From NCBI GenBank assembly GCA_001534745.1, contig CP013997.1:2914001-2978000 (forward strand): a DNA stretch of 64,000 nt, read 5' to 3'. Below, piece by piece: positions 42,420-51,762 of this stretch. A program made the position numbers and the translations under genes. The number at the start of each line of letters is the position of its first letter. The first letter of the stretch is position 1. The DNA comes from Pseudomonas monteilii (GTDB lineage Bacteria; Pseudomonadota; Gammaproteobacteria; Pseudomonadales; Pseudomonadaceae). Below the pieces are notes generated by a model. It was not told the DNA's origin and ran no database searches. It saw only the letters and a program-made list of their open reading frames with translations.

Positions 42420-44084
42420 GTGGAACGCGAATACATGGAATTCGACGTGGTCATCGTCGGCGCAGGCCCTGCCGGGCTGTCGGCGGCCTGCCGCCTGAAG
42501 CAGAGAGCCGCCGAGACGGGCGCCGAGATCAGCGTCTGCGTGGTCGAGAAAGGCTCCGAGGTCGGCGCCCACATTCTCTCCGGCGCCGTGTTCGAATCCC
42601 GCGCCCTCGACGAGCTGTTCCCTGACTGGAAGGCCATGGGCGCGCCGTTGAACACCGAGGTCAAGCGCGACGACATCTATGTGCTCAAGGACGCGGCCGG
42701 TTCGGTCAAGGTGCCGGACCTGTTCGTGCCCCGCACCATGCACAACCAGGGCAACTACATCATCTCCCTGGGCAACCTGTGCCGCTGGCTGGCCCAGCAG
42801 GCCGAGAACCTCGGCGTGGAGGTCTACCCCGGCTTTGCCGCCCAGGAAGCGCTGATCGACGAGGCCGGCATCGTTCGCGGCATCGTCACCGGCGACCTGG
42901 GCGTGGACCGCGAAGGTCAGCCCAAGGACGGCCTCTACACCCCCGGCATGGAACTGCGCGCCAAGTACACGCTGTTCGCCGAAGGCTGCCGTGGCCACAT
43001 CGGCAAGCAGCTGATCCGCCGCTTCGGCCTCGACAGCGAGGCCGACCCGCAGCACTACGGCATCGGCCTGAAGGAAATCTGGGAAGTCGACCCGGCACGC
43101 CATGAGCAGGGCCTGGTGGTGCACACGGCCGGCTGGCCGCTGGACGTGGTCAATGCCGACAACACCGGCGGCTCGTTCCTCTATCACCTGGAGAACAACC
43201 AGGTGGTGGTCGGTCTGATCGTCGATCTGGCCTACAGCAACCCGTACCTGTCGCCGTTCGATGAGTTCCAGCGCCTCAAGCACCACCCGGTGATCAGCCA
43301 GTACCTCGAAGGTGGCAAGCGCATCAGCTACGGCGCGCGAGCCATCTGCAAGGGCGGCCTGAACTCGTTGCCGAAGATGGTCTTCGACGGCGGCGCGCTG
43401 ATCGGCTGCGACCTGGGCACGCTGAACTTCGCCAAGATCAAGGGCAGCCACACGGCCATGAAGTCCGGCATGCTCGCCGCCGACGCCGTGGTCGAGGCCC
43501 TGGCCGCCGGCCGCGAGGGCGGTGACCGACTGGAGGGCTACACCCAGGACTTCAAGGCCAGCTGGGTCTACGAAGAACTGCACGCCAGCCGCAACTTCGG
43601 CCCGGCCATGCACCAGTTCGGTCCGCTGTTCGGCGCGGCCTTCAACTACATCGACCAGAACTGGTTCAAGGGCAAGCTGCCGTTCACCCTGCGCAACAAG
43701 AAGCCGGACTACGCCTGCCTCAAGCTGGCGGCCGATTCCAAGAAGATCGACTACCCCAAGCCCGACGGCAAGCTCAGTTTCGACAAGCTGAGCTCGGTGT
43801 TCCTCTCCAGCACCAACCATGAAGAAGAGCAGCCGTGCCACCTGAAGCTGATCGACCCGAATGTTCCGATCGCCAGCAACCTGCCGTTGTACGACGAGCC
43901 GGCCCAGCGCTACTGCCCTGCCGGTGTCTATGAAGTGGTCAGCCAGGAAGATGGCAGCAAGCGCTTCCAGATCAACGCGCAGAACTGCGTGCACTGCAAG
44001 ACCTGCGACATCAAGGACCCGGCGCAGAACATCGTCTGGGTGACCCCGGAAGGCGCGGGTGGCCCGAACTACCCCAACATGTGA
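42420..44084 (+). CDS. Electron transfer flavoprotein:ubiquinone oxidoreductase
   Basis: Membrane-associated flavoprotein/iron-sulfur enzyme passing ETF electrons to ubiquinone; partner of the divergent etfBA. 554 aa from GTG 42420 with AGGAG 7 nt upstream. FAD motif VVIVGAGPAGLSAACRLKQ near residue 10; GAHILSGAVFE; the C-terminal 4Fe-4S segment QNCVHCKTCDIKDPAQNIVW closes the protein. Same length as other Pseudomonas ETF-QO. Followed by a strong terminator. Confidence 0.96.
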   Translation: MEREYMEFDVVIVGAGPAGLSAACRLKQRAAETGAEISVCVVEKGSEVGAHILSGAVFESRALDELFPDWKAMGAPLNTEVKRDDIYVLKDAAGSVKVPDLFVPRTMHNQGNYIISLGNLCRWLAQQAENLGVEVYPGFAAQEALIDEAGIVRGIVTGDLGVDREGQPKDGLYTPGMELRAKYTLFAEGCRGHIGKQLIRRFGLDSEADPQHYGIGLKEIWEVDPARHEQGLVVHTAGWPLDVVNADNTGGSFLYHLENNQVVVGLIVDLAYSNPYLSPFDEFQRLKHHPVISQYLEGGKRISYGARAICKGGLNSLPKMVFDGGALIGCDLGTLNFAKIKGSHTAMKSGMLAADAVVEALAAGREGGDRLEGYTQDFKASWVYEELHASRNFGPAMHQFGPLFGAAFNYIDQNWFKGKLPFTLRNKKPDYACLKLAADSKKIDYPKPDGKLSFDKLSSVFLSSTNHEEEQPCHLKLIDPNVPIASNLPLYDEPAQRYCPAGVYEVVSQEDGSKRFQINAQNCVHCKTCDIKDPAQNIVWVTPEGAGGPNYPNM

Positions 44085-44102
44085 TCGGCGACGCCGCCCA
44101 TG

Positions 44103-44134
44103 AAAAAGCCCAGGTCCTGCGACCTGGGCTTTTT
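44103..44134. terminator. Bidirectional terminator ETF-QO / MFS gene
   Basis: Perfect 14-bp stem AAAAAGCCCAGGTC / GACCTGGGCTTTTT with a 4-nt loop between convergent genes. Confidence 0.92.
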
Positions 44135-44164
44135 CGTTCGTGGGCCTGCGCTAGGCTGCGGCGC

Positions 44165-45481
44165 CTAGTCCTTGGCGTACGCCGCATCCTGGGCCAACGG
44201 CGTCGTCGGCGACGTGTGCCGTGCGAAGCGCCAGGCCGTCAAGGCACCCACCAGCCCCATGATCGCGCAGAACCCCACGCAGACCCAGGGGCTCCACGGC
44301 ATCAGCGCGATCAGCGCCAAGGGCGTCGTGCTGGCCCACACCGCATAGGCCAGGTTGTAGGTGAAGGAGATACCCGACACCCGCACGGGCGCCGGGAACA
44401 ACCCCACCATGATCGACGGCACCACGCCGACCACGCCGCACGACAACCCGGCCAGCGCATAGGCCACGCCGGTCCAGCCCCCGCCCCCGACCAGGCTGGC
44501 GTACAAGGTCCCGATGCCCAGCGGCAGGAGCAGGCTGTAGCCCATCAAGGCACGCCACGCACCGAAGCGGTCGACCAACAGCCCGGCGATCACACACCCC
44601 AGGTTCAGAAACACGATCCCCAGGGCGCTCAAGGCGAACGTCCGGCCCGCGTCCAGGCCAAAGCGCTGCTGCATCACGGTCGGTGTGATCACCACCAGCA
44701 CCACCACCGCCGAGGTCAGCACACAGGTCAGCAGCGCTGCCGGGATCAGCGCGTGACGGTGTTCGGTCAGCACCTGGCGCAGGGGAAACGCCACAGGACG
44801 CTCACGCCGCTCGCGCAGGGCCAGGAACACCGGCGTCTCGCTGAGCCACCGGCGCAGCCACACCCCGACCAGGCCGAAGACACCGCCCAGCAGGAAAGGA
44901 TAGCGCCAGGCATGGTCGAGGATTTCCTGCGGGCTGTAGACATGCGCCAGGGCGGTCGCGGTCAGTGCGCCGAGCAGGTAGCCGAAGGTCAGCCCGGCCT
45001 GCAGGAAGCCCAGGGCATAGCCGCGCCGCCCCGGGGGCGTGTGCTCGGCGACGAAGGCCCAGGCGCTCGGCACCTCGCCCCCGACCGCTGCGCCCTGCAG
45101 GATGCGCAGGGCCAGCAGGATCAACGGGGCGGCATAGCCGATGTCGGCGTAGGTCGGCATCACCCCGATCAGCAGGCACGGCAAGGCCATCATCAGGATG
45201 CTCAGGCCGAACACCCGCTTGCGCCCCAGGTGATCGGCGAAATGCGCCATCACCAGTCCGCCCAGGGGGCGTGCCAGGTAGCCGGTGACGAAGATGCCGA
45301 AGCTTTGCAGCAGGCGCAGCCATTCGGGCATCTGCGGCGGAAAGAACAACTGGCTCAGGGTCAGCGCGAAGAACACGAAGATGATGAAATCGTAGATCTC
45401 CAGCGCTCCGCCCAGTGCCGCCAGGCCCAGGGTCCGGTGGTCGGCGCGCCCGAGCTGGCGCGTGTGGTCGAAAGCAGCCAT
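44165..45481 (-). CDS. MFS transporter, metabolite:H+ symporter type
   Basis: 438-aa inner-membrane permease with 12 predicted helices. LGGALEIYDFIIFVFFALTL at the N-terminus and ARPLGGLVMAHFADHLGRKRVF between helices 2 and 3 are typical of the MHS subfamily (ProP, citrate and aromatic-acid carriers). Start ATG 45481 has GGAG about 6 nt upstream; the longer frame to 45988 runs through REP sequence and is rejected. Substrate not predictable. Confidence 0.87.
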   Translation of the reverse strand: MAAFDHTRQLGRADHRTLGLAALGGALEIYDFIIFVFFALTLSQLFFPPQMPEWLRLLQSFGIFVTGYLARPLGGLVMAHFADHLGRKRVFGLSILMMALPCLLIGVMPTYADIGYAAPLILLALRILQGAAVGGEVPSAWAFVAEHTPPGRRGYALGFLQAGLTFGYLLGALTATALAHVYSPQEILDHAWRYPFLLGGVFGLVGVWLRRWLSETPVFLALRERRERPVAFPLRQVLTEHRHALIPAALLTCVLTSAVVVLVVITPTVMQQRFGLDAGRTFALSALGIVFLNLGCVIAGLLVDRFGAWRALMGYSLLLPLGIGTLYASLVGGGGWTGVAYALAGLSCGVVGVVPSIMVGLFPAPVRVSGISFTYNLAYAVWASTTPLALIALMPWSPWVCVGFCAIMGLVGALTAWRFARHTSPTTPLAQDAAYAKD

Positions 45482-46010
45482 GACAGCTCCGCTCTGAAAA
45501 AAGGAGCAGAGCATAACAAACCGGTGCGTAAGACGTGTCTGCAACTCGGTGAACGGTGAGGCGCCCTGGCCTATAAGGCTGTCCGGCCTGGACTGAACCT
45601 GTCGGATCGCCACGTGTTTGAACGGCATTGCAGGCCTGGCGGGCCGACGCAATCCTTTGTAGCGGGCTGCCCGCCAGGCAGGTGGTGACGAAACGGACGC
45701 CATCGCGGGCAAGCCCGCTCCCACAAGCTGCTTGCGCAGCCATGCCTCCATTGACGGCTGCAGAGGTCGGGGTGGGAGCTGGCTTGCCAGCGAGAAGGCC
45801 CTGCCAGGCGCCGCATGCGGTTGGACATGTACCGAGTAGAGCATCCCACAAGATCCCTGATAGCCGCTCTGACTGCGTGGCGCTGCTGCTTCAGGACAGT
45901 GTGGGAGCGGGCTTGCCCGCGATGAGGCCGGGGCCGACACCCCTGTTCGCCAGGCCCGCTGATAAAGCGCAAGCCTTCCCGGTAGCACCCCGACACCTGC
46001 ATTTTTCAGC
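45482..46010. repeat. Noncoding region with class A REPs
   Basis: About 600 bp between the MFS gene and pvdR. Class A REPs lie at 45701-45725 (inverse orientation), 45771-45798 (degenerate partner, GGGAGCTGGCTTGCCAGCGA) and 45901-45925. No supported gene. The pvdR promoter region follows at 46016-46040. Confidence 0.82.
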
Positions 46011-46015
46011 TCACG

Positions 46016-46040
46016 CTAAATTAGCCAACCGCCCCCTCGT
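46016..46040 (+). promoter_or_regulatory. Iron-starvation (PvdS-type) box before pvdRT-opmQ
   Basis: CTAAAT (46016-46021), 16 nt, CGT (46038-46040). This matches the iron-starvation sigma factor site, TAAAT-N16/17-CGT, recognised by PvdS or its P. putida equivalent PfrI. It lies 57 nt upstream of the pvdR ATG. Confidence 0.8.
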
Positions 46041-46097
46041 CTAACTGGAAGTTTCTTGGGCCAGCCCCAAGCCCCCTCCCTGTCGGCCGGAATCTGC

Positions 46098-47267
46098 ATG
46101 AGTCGTCCCCCGCGTACACGTCGGCTGTTGAGCGTCACCCTTGGCCTGCTGGTCATCGGCGCACTGACCGCCTGGAAGCTGCTGCCCGATCCCACCGCCT
46201 CGCTCGCCACCGTCGCGGTCAGCCGCGGCGACATCGAAAGCAGCGTCACCGCGCTCGGCACCCTGCAGCCGCGTCGTTACGTGGACGTCGGCGCCCAGGC
46301 CAGCGGCCAGATCCGCACGCTGCACGTCGAGGTCGGCGATCGTGTCGAGCAGGGTCAACTGCTGGTCGAGATCGACCCTTCCACCCAGCGCGCCCGCCTG
46401 GACGCCGCCCGCTATTCGATCGAGAACCTCAAGGCCCAGCTGGACGAACAGCGGGCCCAGCAACGCCTGGCCAAGACCCAGTACCAGCGCCAGCAGCACC
46501 TGGCCAAGGGCGGCGCCACGCGGGACGAGGACGTGCAGACCGCCCTGGCCCAGCTCGAGACGACCCAGGCACGCATCGCCATGTACCAGGCGCAGATCCG
46601 CCAGGCCCAGGCCAGCCTGCGCAGCGACGAGGCCGAGCTGGGCTACACGCGCATCTACGCGCCGATGTCCGGCACCGTGGTCGCCGTGGACGCACGCGAA
46701 GGCCAGACCCTCAACGCCCAGCAACAGACGCCGCTGATCCTGCGCATCGCGCGGCTGTCACCGATGACGGTGTGGGCCGAAGTGTCCGAGGCCGACATCG
46801 GCAAGGTGCGCCCGGGCATGCAGGCCTACTTCACCACCCTGGCCGGCGGCAAGCGCCGCTGGAGCACCACCGTGCGGCAGATCCTGCCGATCCCGCCCAA
46901 GCCGCTGGACCAGTCCAGCCAGGGCGGCGGCGCGCCCAACGCCTCCGGCGACAGCAGTGGCAAGGTGGTGCTGTACACCGTGCTGCTGGACATCGACAAC
47001 GCCGACGACGCGCTGATGGCCGAGATGACCGCGCAGGTATTCTTCGTCGCCGGCCAGGCGGACGGCGTGCTGACCGCCCCGGTGGCTGCGCTCGAAGAGG
47101 ACGCTGCGGCCGAAGACCGGCGCATCGCCCGGGTGCTCACGGCCAAGGGCAAGGTCGAACGCCGCGAGGTGCGTGTCGGCTTGAGCGATCGCCTGCGCGT
47201 GCAGGTGCTCGACGGCCTGGCCGACGGCGACCGCCTGGTGATCGGTGGCGCGACCGATGGAGGCTGA
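46098..47267 (+). CDS. pvdR: Pyoverdine export periplasmic adaptor PvdR
   Basis: Membrane-fusion protein of the PvdRT-OpmQ tripartite pump, which exports newly made and recycled pyoverdine. 389 aa: N-terminal membrane anchor (about residues 9-29), a lipoyl-like half ([24 protein letters not shown]), a long Gln/Ala-rich coiled-coil hairpin (about 90-170), the second lipoyl half ([20 protein letters not shown]) and beta-barrel domains. ATG 46098 chosen; the upstream TTG at 46056 is unlikely. Its stop is 1 nt before the pvdT start. Confidence 0.92.
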   Translation: MSRPPRTRRLLSVTLGLLVIGALTAWKLLPDPTASLATVAVSRGDIESSVTALGTLQPRRYVDVGAQASGQIRTLHVEVGDRVEQGQLLVEIDPSTQRARLDAARYSIENLKAQLDEQRAQQRLAKTQYQRQQHLAKGGATRDEDVQTALAQLETTQARIAMYQAQIRQAQASLRSDEAELGYTRIYAPMSGTVVAVDAREGQTLNAQQQTPLILRIARLSPMTVWAEVSEADIGKVRPGMQAYFTTLAGGKRRWSTTVRQILPIPPKPLDQSSQGGGAPNASGDSSGKVVLYTVLLDIDNADDALMAEMTAQVFFVAGQADGVLTAPVAALEEDAAAEDRRIARVLTAKGKVERREVRVGLSDRLRVQVLDGLADGDRLVIGGATDGG

Positions 47268-47268
47268 A

Positions 47269-49236
47269 ATGAGCGTGCCGCTGATCGAGTTGCGTGACAT
47301 CCGCAAGCGCTACGGGGGTGTCGACACGCCCACGGTCGAGGTGGTGCGTGGCATCAGCCTGAGCATCCACCCTGGCGAGTTCGTCGCCATCGTCGGCGCG
47401 TCGGGCTCGGGCAAGTCGACGATGATGAACATCCTCGGCTGCCTGGATCGCCCCACCAGCGGCCAGTACCTGTTCGCCGGCCGCGACGTCGCCGAGCTGG
47501 ACAGTGATGAGCTGGCCTGGCTGCGCCGCGAGGCGTTCGGCTTCGTGTTCCAGGGCTATCACCTGATCGCCTCCGGCTCGGCTCAGGAAAACGTCGAGAT
47601 GCCGGCGATCTACGCCGGCACCGCACCGGCGCAGCGCCATGCAAGAGCCCGCGCCCTGCTCGAGCGCCCGGGCCTGGGCACGCGCACCGGTAATCGCCCG
47701 CACCAGCTCTCCGGGGGCCAGCAACAGCGCGTGTCGATCGCCCGGGCCTTGATGAACGGCGGCCACATCATCCTCGCCGACGAACCCACCGGTGCGCTGG
47801 ACAGCCACAGCGGCGCCGAGGTAATGGCCCTGCTCGACGAACTGGCGGCCCAGGGCCACGTGGTGATCCTGATCACCCATGACCGCGACGTCGCGGCCCG
47901 CGCCCAGCGGGTGATCGAGATCCGCGATGGCCTGGTGGTCAGCGATTCGGCCAACGAGCAGGCGCCCACGCGCCCTGCCGTGCAGAGCCTGGACGCCACG
48001 GCACTGCGCCAGCGCCTGGACGAGGGCGCCACCGCCCGCGGTGCCTGGCGCGGCGAGCTGGTCGAGTCCTTGCAGGCCGCCTGGCGGATCATGTGGATCA
48101 ACCGGTTCCGCACCGCCCTCACCTTGCTCGGCATCGTCATCGGCGTCGCCTCGGTGGTGGTGATGCTGGCAGTGGGCGAAGGCAGCAAGCGCCAGGTGGT
48201 GGCGCAGATGGCGGCATTCGGCTCGAACATCCTGTACCTGGGCGGCGATGCCGCCACGCCCCACTCCAAGGTCGGCATCGTGAGCCTGGACGATGTCGCC
48301 GCCATCGCCCAGCTCCCCGAAGTGCAGCGGATCATGCCGGTCAACGGCAAGGACCTGACCGTGCGCTACGGCAATGCCGCCGAGCAGTTTTACGTCGGCG
48401 GGAACAACACGGCGTTCACCCACATCTTCAACTGGCCGGTGGTCGAAGGCAGCTACTTCACCGAGGCCGACGAGCGCAACGCCTCGGCGGTGGCGGTGAT
48501 CGGGCACAAGGTGCGCACCAAGCTGATGGCCGGCGTCGCCCACCCGATCGGCCAGTACATCCTGATCGGCAACGTGCCGTTCCAGGTGATCGGCGTACTC
48601 CAGGAGAAAGGCTCCAGTTCCGGCGACACCGACAGCGACGGGCGCATCGCAGTGCCCTACTCCGCCGCGTCCATCCGCCTGTTCGGCAGCCGTGACCCCG
48701 AGTACATCGCCATCGCGGCCGCTGACTCGGCCCGCGTGAAGGAAACCGAGCACGCCATCGACCGGCTGATGCTGCGCTTGCACCATGGCACGCGCGACTA
48801 CTCGCTGACCAACGCGGCGGCCATGATCCAGGCCGAGGCGCGCACCCAGAACACCCTGTCGCTGATGCTCGGCGCCATCGCGGCCATCTCGCTGCTGGTC
48901 GGCGGTATCGGGGTGATGAACATCATGCTCATGACCGTGCGCGAGCGGACCCGGGAAATCGGCATCCGCATGGCCACCGGCGCGCGGCAGCGCGACATCC
49001 TGCGCCAGTTCCTGACCGAGGCGGTGCTGCTGTCGATGGTCGGCGGCGTCACCGGGCTGGTGCTGGCCCTGGCGACCGGCGCATTGCTGACGCTGTTCGA
49101 CATCGCCGTCGCCTTTTCGGCCGGTGCCCTGTGCGGCGCCTTCGCCTGCGCGGTGGCCACCGGCGTTCTCTTCGGCTTCATGCCGGCGCGCAAGGCGGCC
49201 AGCCTTGACCCGGTCACCGCCCTGACCAGTGAATAA
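47269..49236 (+). CDS. pvdT: Pyoverdine export MacB-type ABC transporter PvdT
   Basis: Inner-membrane ATPase/permease of PvdRT-OpmQ. The 655-aa product fuses an N-terminal ABC ATPase (Walker [18 protein letters not shown], signature [10 protein letters not shown], Walker [13 protein letters not shown]) to a four-helix MacB permease: helix 1 near residue 290 ([20 protein letters not shown]), a periplasmic domain, and three C-terminal helices ([20 protein letters not shown]). ATG 47269 follows the pvdR stop by 1 nt. Next gene is opmQ. Confidence 0.95.
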   Translation: MSVPLIELRDIRKRYGGVDTPTVEVVRGISLSIHPGEFVAIVGASGSGKSTMMNILGCLDRPTSGQYLFAGRDVAELDSDELAWLRREAFGFVFQGYHLIASGSAQENVEMPAIYAGTAPAQRHARARALLERPGLGTRTGNRPHQLSGGQQQRVSIARALMNGGHIILADEPTGALDSHSGAEVMALLDELAAQGHVVILITHDRDVAARAQRVIEIRDGLVVSDSANEQAPTRPAVQSLDATALRQRLDEGATARGAWRGELVESLQAAWRIMWINRFRTALTLLGIVIGVASVVVMLAVGEGSKRQVVAQMAAFGSNILYLGGDAATPHSKVGIVSLDDVAAIAQLPEVQRIMPVNGKDLTVRYGNAAEQFYVGGNNTAFTHIFNWPVVEGSYFTEADERNASAVAVIGHKVRTKLMAGVAHPIGQYILIGNVPFQVIGVLQEKGSSSGDTDSDGRIAVPYSAASIRLFGSRDPEYIAIAAADSARVKETEHAIDRLMLRLHHGTRDYSLTNAAAMIQAEARTQNTLSLMLGAIAAISLLVGGIGVMNIMLMTVRERTREIGIRMATGARQRDILRQFLTEAVLLSMVGGVTGLVLALATGALLTLFDIAVAFSAGALCGAFACAVATGVLFGFMPARKAASLDPVTALTSE

Positions 49237-49239
49237 CCC

Positions 49240-50697
49240 ATGACCCTGCCCAGCCGCCTCGGCCCCTTGACCCTGAGCCTGTGCCTGAGCGCGTGCGCCA
49301 CCGCCCCGGCGCCGCAGACCGACGTCACCGTGCCGCGCGCCTGGCAAGGCCAGGTCGACACCCGCGCCGAACGCCCGGACGCAGCCTGGTGGCGCGCCTT
49401 CGGCAGCCCCGAACTGGAACGGCTGGTCACCCGCGCCCTGGCCAACAGCCAGGACCTGGCGGCGGCCGTGGCACGGGTGCGTCAGGCCCAGGCACGCACC
49501 ACCATCGCCGGGGCGCCCTTGCTGCCCGAGGTGCAACTGGGCGTGGACGCCAGCCGCCAGCGCCTGCTCCGGGGCGAGGGCTACGATCAGCTCGACGTGG
49601 ACCGTGCCGAGCGCACCAGCACGGCCTTCACCACGCGCCTGAGCGCCCGTTACGAAGTGGATTTCTGGGGCGGCCTGCGCGCGGCCCAGACCCGTGCGGT
49701 GCGTGACCTGGAGGCCACCCGGTTCGACCGCCAGACCGTCGAGCTGACCCTGCTCGCTGCCGTGGCCGACGGCTACCTGCAATGCCTGGCGCTGAACGAG
49801 CAGGCGCGCATCGCCCAGCTCAACCTGGACAACGCCCGCGACGTGCTGAACTGGGTGCAGACGCGCCAGCAGGCCGGCTCGGCCACCGCACTGGAGGTGG
49901 CCCAGCAGCACAGCCTGGTCGCGGCCCAGGCGCGTCAGTTGGCGCGGCTCGACCAGCGCCTGCACGAGGCGCGGATCGTCCTGGCCACGCTGCTGGGCGA
50001 CCCGGTCCAGGCGCTGCCACCGTTCGACGAAACCCTCGCCACGCTGCACTGGCCACGCATCGATGCCGGTCTGCCCAGCGACCTGCTCGTCCGCCGCCCG
50101 GACATCGCCGCGGCCGAGGCACGCCTGGCCGCTGCCAGCGCCAACGTCCAGGTCGCCCGGGCGGCCATGCTGCCGCAGCTGGTGCTGGGCGCTGAACTGG
50201 GCAGTGGCGCGCGCACCTTCGCCGATGTGATGGACAGCCCCTACTACACGCTGACCGCAGGCCTGCTCGCCCCGGTCTTCGACCGCGGCCGCCTGCGCGC
50301 CGGGCACACCCTGGCCAAGGCCGAACAGGAAGAACTGCTGCACGCCTACGGCGCTAGCCTGCTCGCCGGTTTCGCCGATGTCGAGCAAGCGCTCAACGCC
50401 ATCGACGGGGTCGAGCACCAGCGTCGCTGGCAGGACGAGCAGGCACGCCAGGCGCAGATCGCCTCCGATCTGGCCCAGCAGCGCTATGCCGCGGGCGCCG
50501 AGACCCTGCTCACCGTGCTCGACACCCAGCGCACGCTCTACCAGGCCCAGGACGAACAGGTGCAACTGCGTCTGGCCCGCCTGCAAGGGGCCGCCTCGCT
50601 GTACAAGGCCCTGGGCGGCGGCTGGTCGGCCGCCCCATCGCCCAGCCCCTCCGCTCGATCACCGGCGGTCGACGCCGCCGCGCCCCCGCTCCCTTGA
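49240..50697 (+). CDS. opmQ: Outer-membrane efflux lipoprotein OpmQ
   Basis: TolC-like outer-membrane channel of the pyoverdine pump; 485 aa. Lipobox LSLCLSAC (Cys19) predicts lipidation. Two repeated OEP domains with long coiled helices: TRALANSQDLAAAVARVRQA and YEVDFWGGLRAAQTRAVRDL, later LLVRRPDIAAAEARLAAASA and RYAAGAETLLTVLDTQRTLY. Three bases after pvdT, so part of pvdRT-opmQ. Confidence 0.93.
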   Translation: MTLPSRLGPLTLSLCLSACATAPAPQTDVTVPRAWQGQVDTRAERPDAAWWRAFGSPELERLVTRALANSQDLAAAVARVRQAQARTTIAGAPLLPEVQLGVDASRQRLLRGEGYDQLDVDRAERTSTAFTTRLSARYEVDFWGGLRAAQTRAVRDLEATRFDRQTVELTLLAAVADGYLQCLALNEQARIAQLNLDNARDVLNWVQTRQQAGSATALEVAQQHSLVAAQARQLARLDQRLHEARIVLATLLGDPVQALPPFDETLATLHWPRIDAGLPSDLLVRRPDIAAAEARLAAASANVQVARAAMLPQLVLGAELGSGARTFADVMDSPYYTLTAGLLAPVFDRGRLRAGHTLAKAEQEELLHAYGASLLAGFADVEQALNAIDGVEHQRRWQDEQARQAQIASDLAQQRYAAGAETLLTVLDTQRTLYQAQDEQVQLRLARLQGAASLYKALGGGWSAAPSPSPSARSPAVDAAAPPLP

Positions 50698-50710
50698 ACG
50701 AGGCTTCGCC

Positions 50711-51571
50711 ATGACCCCGCCGCTCCAGACCTTCACCCTCGCCGCCCTGCTCGCCGCCTGCAGCCTGCCGCTTCAGGCCGCCGAGCCCGCCCAACGTCCC
50801 GGCACGGTGTTTCGCGACTGCGACACGCTCTGCCCGGAGATGGTGGTGCTGCCCGCCGGCACCTTCACCATGGGCACGCCGGACAACGAGATGGGCCGCC
50901 AGGAAGACGAAAGCCCGCAACACCCGGTGACCTTCACCCAGCCCTTCGCCATCAGCCGCTTCCAGGTCACCGCCGGTGAGTGGGCGGCCTACCAGAAAGA
51001 CGCCGGTGTGGTCATCGCCGATGGCGACGATCGCCCCGGCCGACGCTGCACCAACAGCCAGCCCAGCTACGCACAAGGCCCACGCCAGCCTGCCGTGTGC
51101 ATGAGCTATGCCGATGTCGAGGCCTACGTCGCCTGGCTGTCGAAGAAGACCGGCCAGCCCTACCGCATGGTCAGCGAAGCCCAGCGCGAATACGCCGCCC
51201 GTGGCGGGACCGAAGGGGCCTTCCCGTTCCAGCCCGATGCCAACTACGAGATCAGCAAGAACGCCAACGTCTACGGCCCCAAGGACGGCTACAGCTACAC
51301 CTCGCCGGTCGGCAGCTTCCCGCCCAACGCCTACGGCGTGTACGACATGCACGGCAACGTCTACGAGTGGGTCGCCGACTGCTACCACGACCATTACCGC
51401 GGCGCCCCCAGTGACGGCAGCGCCTGGAAGGACGGCGCGTGCAAACTGGTCAGCATTCGCGGCAACGACTGGGGCGAGGCGCCGATCTTCTCGCGCTCGG
51501 GCAACCGCAACAACGCCTACGCCACCGACCGTGGCGACTGGATCGGCTTTCGCGTCATGCGCCCGCTCTGA
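50711..51571 (+). CDS. pvdO: Pyoverdine maturation protein PvdO (FGE-sulfatase fold)
   Basis: Periplasmic protein with the formylglycine-generating-enzyme (SUMF1) fold, needed to complete the pyoverdine chromophore from dihydropyoverdine. 286 aa; signal peptide about residues 1-24 (LLAACSLPLQAA-EP; the LLAAC could instead act as a lipobox). Core: EMVVLPAGTFTMGTPDNEMG, ISRFQVTAGEWAAYQK, YDMHGNVYEWVADCYHDHYR and the closing WIGFRVMRPL. It lies 13 bp after opmQ, whereas in the Pseudomonas loci I recall pvdP, pvdM and pvdN come between. Confidence 0.9.
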   Translation: MTPPLQTFTLAALLAACSLPLQAAEPAQRPGTVFRDCDTLCPEMVVLPAGTFTMGTPDNEMGRQEDESPQHPVTFTQPFAISRFQVTAGEWAAYQKDAGVVIADGDDRPGRRCTNSQPSYAQGPRQPAVCMSYADVEAYVAWLSKKTGQPYRMVSEAQREYAARGGTEGAFPFQPDANYEISKNANVYGPKDGYSYTSPVGSFPPNAYGVYDMHGNVYEWVADCYHDHYRGAPSDGSAWKDGACKLVSIRGNDWGEAPIFSRSGNRNNAYATDRGDWIGFRVMRPL

Positions 51572-51585
51572 CCCGGCGCCGACGG

Positions 51586-51609
51586 TAAATTAGGCCGCTC
51601 CTGGCTCGT
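51586..51609 (+). promoter_or_regulatory. Iron-starvation (PvdS-type) box before pvdE
   Basis: TAAAT (51586-51590), 16 nt, CGT (51607-51609), just after the pvdO stop. Same spacing as the pvdR box. Confidence 0.8.
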
Positions 51610-51684
51610 TCCTTCCGGTGTACGCGCCGCAGGACAAGGGGCACTTCCTGCGCGCGCCCCTTCACTGCCCCAGGAACCGTCACC

Positions 51685-51762
51685 ATGAGCCAGACCCCCG
51701 TGTCCACGCCGCGCCCTGCCCGCGTCGTTCATCCACGCCCGACCCTGGACCCTATCCGATGA
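51685..51762 (+). CDS. Candidate 25-residue leader peptide upstream of pvdE
   Basis: Short reading frame MSQTPVSTPRPARVVHPRP... of 25 codons, preceded by an AGGA-like site, whose TGA overlaps the pvdE ATG (ATGA). It lies between the iron-starvation box and pvdE, so it would be in the pvdE leader. The composition (Pro, Arg, Val, Thr) shows no membrane or secretion character. It could couple translation into pvdE or be chance; no homologue is known to me. Confidence 0.35.
   Translation: MSQTPVSTPRPARVVHPRPTLDPIR

Noticed and set aside
45482..45988. N-terminal extension of the MFS gene
   Set aside because: The extension reads through REP sequence; ATG 45481 has a good ribosome-binding site and the family start.
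47137..50586. A 1149-codon open frame antisense to pvdT and opmQ
   Set aside because: High-GC third-position shadow; its composition (His/Gly/Asp/Gln/Arg-rich, no domains) and overlap with clear conserved genes rule it out.
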